DNA of 64,000 nt, taken from Rhizoclosmatium globosum (Eukaryota > Chytridiomycota > Chytridiomycetes > Chytridiales > Chytriomycetaceae). The DNA lies in assembly GCA_002104985.1 (NCBI GenBank), contig MCGO01000082.1, positions 114,818-178,817 on the forward strand, written 5' to 3'. The position numbers were made by a program, and so were the translations under genes. Positions within the stretch are counted from its first letter, which is position 1; every line of letters begins with the position of its first letter. The notes under the pieces are model-generated. The model was not told the DNA's origin. It saw nothing but the letters and a program-made list of their open reading frames with translations, and ran no database searches. This document shows positions 55,933 to 64,000 of this stretch, in pieces.

Positions 55933-57996
55933 CTATTCAACCCTCCTCGCATTCAACGGCAAATCAAGAACACTTCCATTATACTTCCGATCATACCAAT
56001 GCATCCATAAACACGTCGCGACCCGAGACAACTGACGGTAAAGAAAAAGAACTCTGTTAACCTGTATGTTGGATCGAAATTCACGAGTGCAGCGACGATC
56101 ATTGGGAAGACTGTTAGAGCTGCGTTTTGGGCTGATGTTGCGAGGCCGCTGTGGTGAGATTAGGGGTTTAGTTGCAGTTGGGGGATTTGGGAGGGTGGTT
56201 AAAGCTTACAATGCGGTTGCGACGCGTCGTTCGGGGACGACGAGGGGGATACATGGCCAGAATGTTAGGAGGAGGGCGTAGCTTCCTGCAAGGACGATGA
56301 GCATTGGAATGGGCTTGTAAGAATGTCTGTGCTCATGAATCCGAGTATTAAATGTACGGTTGCCATTGTTACGCCGCAGACAAAGAGGACCATGGATCTG
56401 CGTCCGAATTTGTCCACGAATGTTCCGACAAAGGGGACAAGGAAGGCTGATAGTAGGTCTGGGATTGCCATTATTTGGGCGGCTGGAGGGATGATTCGAG
56501 TCGATTAAAGTCGAAGGGTATTTTATACTGGTGAATACCTTTTTTGGGGTGCCGGGATACCATTTTAGTTGAAGGAATGCAGCATGGATTGTATTGAACG
56601 GAATCACAGTGGCAAACATGAGACACATGACCAAGACTATTTGCCAGAATGGAATGGAAAAGTCGAGGAGTTCATTAAAGGTTGGAACATGCACGTGTTC
56701 TGAATGGTCTTTATACGATGGCGATAAACCACGTCCCAGTAACGCTTCTTGTGATGCAAGACCATTTGAGATTCGAGAATTTCTTTTTTCGTATTTTGGG
56801 TGGTGCGAGGCAGAAAGGATTGGAGAATGTGGGCGATAATGCTTCCTTTCCGTTTCTTGTTTTTGGCTTCAAGCATTTCGTATGAGGTGGATGCGTATTC
56901 CAAGTCGTTTGATTCGAGGTGGGTGAGTTCTTTGAGACCGTATTCGTCGAGAGCGTTTAATGCGATTCCGGATATCATTGAAATTACGCAGGTGACAAAG
57001 CCGACCCATATTGCGGAGGGAGAGAGACTTCGAGGGCGAGGTGAGGTGATAGGAAGTCTGTGAGGACTGTTCCGAGGCGAGAGACACTGAGATTAATTCC
57101 AAGGGCAAAGGCGAGTTCTTTTCCTTTGAACCATTTTGTTGTTATCCGTGTTTGCTGGTGGAGTGTTGATGGTTGGTTACAATTGAAGGGGTTTCATGGG
57201 AATATTCTACGTACAGCAACTTGGAGACTCTCCCCACCAAAGCCGAACACAATTCTTCCGAATTGCATCAGGACGTAATGCCGATATACGACTCCAAATG
57301 TGAAAAGGAGCTGACCCAAGCATACCAAGAAGGAGAGAAAGGTCATTAGCCGCCTTGTACCAAATCGATCAACGAGATATCCTCCAAAGAAGGGTAGAAT
57401 CTGGTATGGTATTGCAGTGTTTGAGGTGGGAGGAGAGTTCAAAGGAAGAATGAAAGGAGACACAATTATTTAGTTTCAAGGTTGAGGACCAAATAGAGAG
57501 ACCTACGATATTAGGTAGAGAGTAGAGAGAATAGAGCAGATTGAGCTGGTACTGGTATGTTTCATCGTCAGCACCCAAGTAGGCCTGAAGTGGTTTGTTG
57601 AGGGCAGCCGGCAGATCGTAAGCGTAAAAGTTGCCAAACATCACAACTGAAGCAAGGACAAGAATGAACCTGAATCGATAGTTAACACCTAAGTGCTACA
57701 AACCAGAGTCCTAGGGAGAGAGACACGCACCACCGCACATTCGAGTCTTCTCCTTGATCCACGCCAACACTCGCACTCGTACTGCCCAGATCAAAGTCAT
57801 CGCACCAATCAGCACTTCCACGAACACTTCCTTCATTTGAATCCAAGTTTGAATCCGGTGAATCAAAGTACTTCGAATCCGAAGAAACTCCGAGGGCAAT
57901 TCCGCCTTCGCCCACTTCGATTTCATGTGCAAAAGTAGACGAGAAAGCGCTGTGGCTCGAGTGGGTTGAGTGGTGCGAGCTGCGCCGAGACGTCAT
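55933..57996 (-). CDS. MFSD1: MFSD1-like major facilitator transporter, frame breaks in the second half
   Basis: Exons seen clearly: 57996-57731, 57669-57507, 57400-57215, then from about 57160 on; the last exon is 56031-55933. The N-terminus is a 90-residue Ser/Asp-rich cytosolic tail. Membrane-region motifs match MFSD1 (lysosomal dipeptide exporter): YDLPAALNKPLQ, YSLYSLPNI, ILPFFGGYLVDRFGTRR, FGRIVFGFGGESLQVAQ, WFKGKELAFALGINLSVSRLG, FVDKFGRRSM and PCIPLVVPERRVATA. The frame must shift near 56785 (a run of six T) and near 56325, and possibly near 56543, to keep these motifs together. A vacuolar role is inferred. The start codon lies about 8 nt from the open frame of the next gene on the opposite strand. 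Confidence 0.8.
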
Positions 57997-58003
57997 TCGC
58001 TTT

Positions 58004-58672
58004 TTGGTTGGTTTTGTTTTTGTTTGGTTTGTTTTTCTTTTTGAGAACAGAGAAGTAATTACAGTTGATTCGTGGGTTACTACCAAGAAGTCTGTATACC
58101 ACTACCACCAGCCTTCAAAGGCTTCAAAGGCTTCACGTGAATACAAGTACCAGGTTGATCTGAATGGCTTCCTCTTCCTCGATGATGCAAAGATACGCAC
58201 ACCAGCAACAGCTTACCGAGATGCAAAGTTCCTCGACTTCTTCTGGTCGCGTCTCCGAATGCGCACTCGAAGTGAAGTAGAAGTAGAAGTGGGTGGCAGC
58301 GATGCTTCCTTTTTGTACGAGTCGCGGTGCGGGAAGGAACTCAACTTGATCCGATCAGACGACAGCCCAATCGTGTTCCACTCGCTTTCAGAGGATTCGA
58401 ATCTGAACTGGGCGGGCTCCTTCCACGCGCCCTTTCAGCCACATCGCATCTTCTGCAGCGAATCAACTGGGCGTTTGTACCATCCAATGCCGGAAGAACT
58501 GAAGACTGTGTTGGCTCCGTGGCAGATGTCTCAAAATAACTATAAAGACAAGGACAAGGAAGGTCTGGCGCTACTCAGGAGTGCACTGGTTCAAATGCAT
58601 TTTGCAGATTCCTTGGACCATGATTCGCTGGTATGGAAGGGAACACGATACCCACTAATTCCATGTCCTTGA
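58004..58672 (+). CDS. UPF0598 (C8orf82-like) protein, start codon not found
   Basis: The open frame reaches from the opposite-strand MFSD1 start to a TGA at 58672 and has no ATG before the conserved region, so the true start is either in an unseen upstream exon or hidden by a base error. The conserved parts fit UPF0598: YKYQVDLNGFLFLDD, KFLDFFWSRLR, CGKELNLIRSDDSPIVFHSL, APFQPHRIF, GRLYHP and LLRSALV. The family is of unknown function and probably mitochondrial. The remaining frame, about 200 codons, is uninterrupted. Confidence 0.7.
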   Translation: MVGFVFVWFVFLFENREVITVDSWVTTKKSVYHYHQPSKASKASREYKYQVDLNGFLFLDDAKIRTPATAYRDAKFLDFFWSRLRMRTRSEVEVEVGGSDASFLYESRCGKELNLIRSDDSPIVFHSLSEDSNLNWAGSFHAPFQPHRIFCSESTGRLYHPMPEELKTVLAPWQMSQNNYKDKDKEGLALLRSALVQMHFADSLDHDSLVWKGTRYPLIPCP

Positions 58673-58785
58673 ATAAAGTGATTTAATGTGGATGGAATAT
58701 GAAAGAAACGCGAACGGAAGAAAGGGAAATCTTTTGGTTGAACCCGATCGCCCGCCCACCAACACACTCCCTCCCAAAAAAACAC

Positions 58786-61700
58786 ATGACAGAACACTTC
58801 AGTCTTCCCCAGTTCAACCTGGATCTCTTTGACGGTCCCACATCAGGAATCGCAACTCCGCAAGCACGAAGACCCATCGCACGCGCTTTATTATCAAGTT
58901 ATGGAGACTTTCTAACTTCGGATTCCGTAACACCGGACCCACTACCCCACCCATCTCAGCCCATCTCACTCCATCATAAAAAAGATCCATCATCTATCTC
59001 AAACTCTCCTCCCTATCCCCACATATACCCAGCCAAACGCGCCCAACCCCTCCCGACAGACAAGCCACAAGCAACCTACAACTCCTCACCCACATCTACA
59101 TCCCAACCTTCCAAGCCATCATCTCTCCAACTCTGTACCTCCGCGTCCCAGTCATGATTGCGCAACTTGGGCTGCTGCAGACTGTGCTGATGGCGTCACG
59201 GCGACTCTGCTGACGCTTTCTACCGCGCTTTCAATGTCCGCGTTTGGGAGCTCGACTTGGACAAGGAGGGAGGCGGCGCATCATCCTTCTGCGGCGCGGC
59301 CGATTACACCTACTACACCTACACCTACGACAGCAACGCGTCCGAAACACGGGGGTGTCTATTTCATGATTTCACGGTCGTTGGGGAAGGTGATTGGAGG
59401 CGCTGTTTGTTGTATTTTTTACTTTGGTGTGTTGATGGGGGTTGCAGTGCTTGTGAATGGGTTTTCAAAGGTGGCTGTTCAGTTGGAGGTTGTGGATACG
59501 GAGATGGACGGGGCAGGTATTTCGCAGGATGACTTGAGGAGGGTGTATGGGACTGGGTTTTTGGTGGTTGCGGTCTTTTTGAGGCCGTTTTCGAGGAGGG
59601 TGGAGGGGACTAATGTGCATCGGATTTCTATGGCGTCGGCGGTATGTTTTGGGGTTGCGGTGGTGGGGCTGGTGTTGTCTGGAGTGGGGGTTGTGGTGTA
59701 TGCGGGGTTGGAAGGGGCACAGAGGACGATGGAGAACTTTGTGAATAATTTCGGGCATCCGGCGGTTTCTAGTTGGGATTTGTTTTTTGAAACTTTTGGG
59801 TTCTTTATTCCTTGTGTGTCAGGTTTGACTTCCTCTCCTTTATTCCCTAAGCCCTTTCTCACAACTCATCACCAAATTAGGAGTCCTCTCCGGCTCGAGT
59901 CGCTCTGCTGAACTCCATAACCCTCGAAAACACATCCCAAAATACTCTATCGCTGCCCAAATCACAACCTCCCTCCTCTACTTTTTCTTCATCGTCTCTC
60001 TCGCTGTTGCATTTGACAGACAGACTCTCCTTGAAAACACGCTTCCAACCGCGGAAGACAGCTCGTCGATCTTATTGCAGCTACTTGGCCTGTCAAGTGG
60101 GTTGCAGTTGCAGGTGTGATTGGAATCGCGCTGGGGAGTGCGATTCAGGGTCTCACGAGTGCACTGAAGTTGTTGCAGGCGGTTTCGAATGATGAGGTGT
60201 TACCCTTTCTCCGAGTGTTTAAAAAAAGACAGGCGGAGGGGTTGTCTTGGTGGGAGAGGGTTTGGAACGCGTGGAAGGGGCGGATTGTTGGGTTTTTGGT
60301 TGTTGAATTCACCATTCTGGTTGGGACGGCGGATACAATTGTGCATGTGTTTGCAGTGTTGTATTTGATGTGTTATGTGTTTTTCAATGGATCTATTGCG
60401 GTGTTGGGGGTTATGGAGTCGCCGAGTTGGAGACCTAGTTGGAATATCACCATTGGTCGTTATCCGCCATTACGTCAATTGTGTCTCTGGTATTTGCATT
60501 CTTTATTAGTAAGTGCCTTTAATCATCTTGATACCTTTCCCTTACGAGTACTGACTCCAGTTTGACAGGCGTTCAACTGTCGATTCTCTTTTTCATTGTT
60601 ATGTTGATCTTTGTGAAACTCATTTCTTACTACGACGCTAAATCTCAATACGGAAAGTCTACGAATACTGGCGCGTCTGCTGTATTGCTCCAAATAGCCA
60701 AACGCAACCTCTGGGAGGTCGAAGCAAAGGGAGGGGGAGACTCTTTCGGCTTAGATTGGCGTCCACATATTATGTTGTTGGTTGATACAACCACCGAAGA
60801 TGGTTGTTGGTATGTTCGCCGTGAGAATAAGCTTGAACTTTTGAGTCACATGAAAAAAGGTGGTGGGTTGAAGTTGTTCTGAATGTACAGCTTGGAGAGT
60901 TAGAAACCTATGGTACAAGAGAAAGGGCACATCAGATTAAACAGGTATTTCCGAACGATTCTGCTAGGATGGGCAACACTGATATTGCCTCTCTGACAGA
61001 CTCTGAGAGATGAATGCCAAAATATCGACTGAACGCGTTTTTACAAGTGATACAAGCGAGCTCGTTCAACTCTGGAGTCCTATCAGCTATACAATGTATA
61101 GGAATCGGACCTCTTCATCCAAACACAGTTATGCTCGGCTGGCCGCAAGTTTTCACACCAAACTTTGTCCATCTCCTTCACGGAATCGTCTTACTCGACA
61201 AAGCCGTCCTTCTAGTAAAGGATTAAACTCTTCCGCAAATCTCTACAAGCCCTCGAAAACAAAACTATAGATATTTTCTGGGTATTGTTGGACGGTGGTA
61301 TCTTAACCTTGATTGCACATATCTTGATGAAGCATCCGTCGTGGCAAACCTGCAAGTTCCGGATTTTCGTGATTGCTGAAGCTGTGGACAATGTGGAAGC
61401 TATGCACGAGAACTTGAAAGCGACATTGAAGGGACTGCGAATTGCAGCTGAGGCGAATGTGTTGGTTCTAGAACGTGAGGGCAAGTCGGCGTTATGTCCA
61501 GGAACTGAATTGATGAGTTTGTTTGGAAGTAGGAACTTTGGAAGTGTCGATCAAGGCGAGGACGACCATGATTCTCGTCGGTCTAGTCAGACGTCGTTCC
61601 GTCGACATCAAACGGCGACAACAAGAAGTTTGGGAAGTGTTTGTGATTTGGGAAATGGGAAAGGAAGGACAGGGAGTTTCCATTCTTTTGACGGAATCAA

Positions 61701-61992
61701 GAGACAAGATTCGCCGCTTGAATTGCCATCAACTGAAACTCTGGTTGAATCAAATACCGCTAGTCTACGACTTATTCGGCTCCTTCTTGCATCAAAACTT
61801 AACGCCTTGATCAAGTCGAAAGTGAAAGAATCTAAATTAATACTCTGCAACCTTCCATGTCCTGTCCAAGCATCTGTCTGCCCAGAATGGGAACGAGAGT
61901 ACATTGAATTCCTTGCAGCTTTTTCTGATGGACTGAATGATGTTATTTTTGTCAAGGGATCAGGCAATGAAGTGGTCACCGACTTCTACTAA
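58786..61992 (+). CDS. SLC12-type cation-chloride cotransporter, multiply frame-broken
   Basis: Polytopic cotransporter in the style of fungal vacuolar K-Cl carriers. Recognisable parts in order: IYIPTFQAIISPTLYLRV, TATLLTLSTALSMSAFGSS, GGVYFMISRSLGKVIGG, GVLSGSSRSAELHNPRKHIPK, IGIALGSAIQGLTSALKLLQA, PSWRPSWNI, IGIGPLHPNTVMLGWP and FWVLLDGGILTLIAHIL. Clear introns lie at about 59821-59879, 60494-60569 and 60951-61000. Frame breaks without intron room lie near 59071, 59190, 60055, 60455, 60862, 61011 and 61222; all but the last fit one missing base. The start may be the ATG at 58699 or 58786. It converges on SMC3. Confidence 0.75.
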
Positions 61993-62158
61993 CTTAACAG
62001 GTATTCAAGCGATGATTTAGGAAATAAACGTCATTAAAATTGAATTGAGTGTAACAGAGTCTAAAACCATAAATCCAAACAAGTATATTATCATACAACA
62101 GGCAACAGAACGAATAACAGCAGCAATAAAGAGACTTAAATAAAAGGAGAAGCTAAAT

Positions 62159-64000
<1,842 letters not shown>

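Overview
The window is nuclear DNA of a fungus: dense genes on both strands, and almost every gene is cut by short GT-AG introns (mostly 45-80 nt, some with a TACTAA-like branch site). The gene set includes chitin/glucan wall enzymes, CFEM-like surface proteins, F-box/ankyrin proteins, a cyclic-nucleotide-binding protein of the type linked to cilia, and a ceramide synthase pair. I infer an early-diverging, zoosporic fungus (Chytridiomycota is the best guess). This is an inference from gene content; no rRNA or other marker gene lies here.

Layout. 0-2.9 kb: one small hypothetical gene, then a non-coding locus with two tandem 149-nt elements whose shared hairpin differs by two compensatory base-pair changes, followed by a cluster of inverted repeats. 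2.9-8.7 kb: a ten-exon sacsin-like GHKL-ATPase gene (DUF3684 type) with a GC-AG intron. 8.8-12.2 kb (minus): a seven-exon gene that joins a sugar-nucleotide SDR epimerase, a nucleotide-diphospho-sugar-transferase-like segment and a GT43-type glycosyltransferase in one membrane-anchored protein. 12.9-26.7 kb: coiled-coil protein, RFC clamp-loader subunit, Atg22-like transporter, Hst3/4-type sirtuin, a surface protein, and an FBH1-like UvrD helicase. 26.7-32.6 kb: tandem LAG1 ceramide synthases and a DUF1003 membrane protein. 33-41.5 kb: paralog pairs of surface proteins, an F-box/ankyrin gene, an SH3-domain membrane protein, and a tandem segmental duplication that left 5' fragments of both flanking genes at its junction. 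41.7-50.4 kb: cNMP-binding protein, mitochondrial Holliday junction resolvase, FKBP-TPR, MBLAC1, a hypothetical protein and a CRH-type chitin-glucan transglycosylase with a CBM18 domain.

From about 51.1 kb to the end, most conserved genes need single-base corrections, nearly always one missing base, to keep their frame: a coiled-coil protein, an F-box/ankyrin gene, an MFSD1-like transporter, an SLC12-type cotransporter and SMC3. I saw none in the first 51 kb. Because SMC3 is essential, the simplest reading is uncorrected sequence error in this part of the assembly rather than a cluster of pseudogenes.

Several genes share themes: chromosome maintenance (RFC5, FBH1-like helicase, sirtuin, SMC3, CCE1), cell wall and cell surface (CRH, CFEM-like pair, Ser-rich pair, SH3 protein), and glycan or lipid building (the SDR-GT fusion, LAG1 pair). 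There is no operon-like logic beyond compact head-to-head and tail-to-tail packing.
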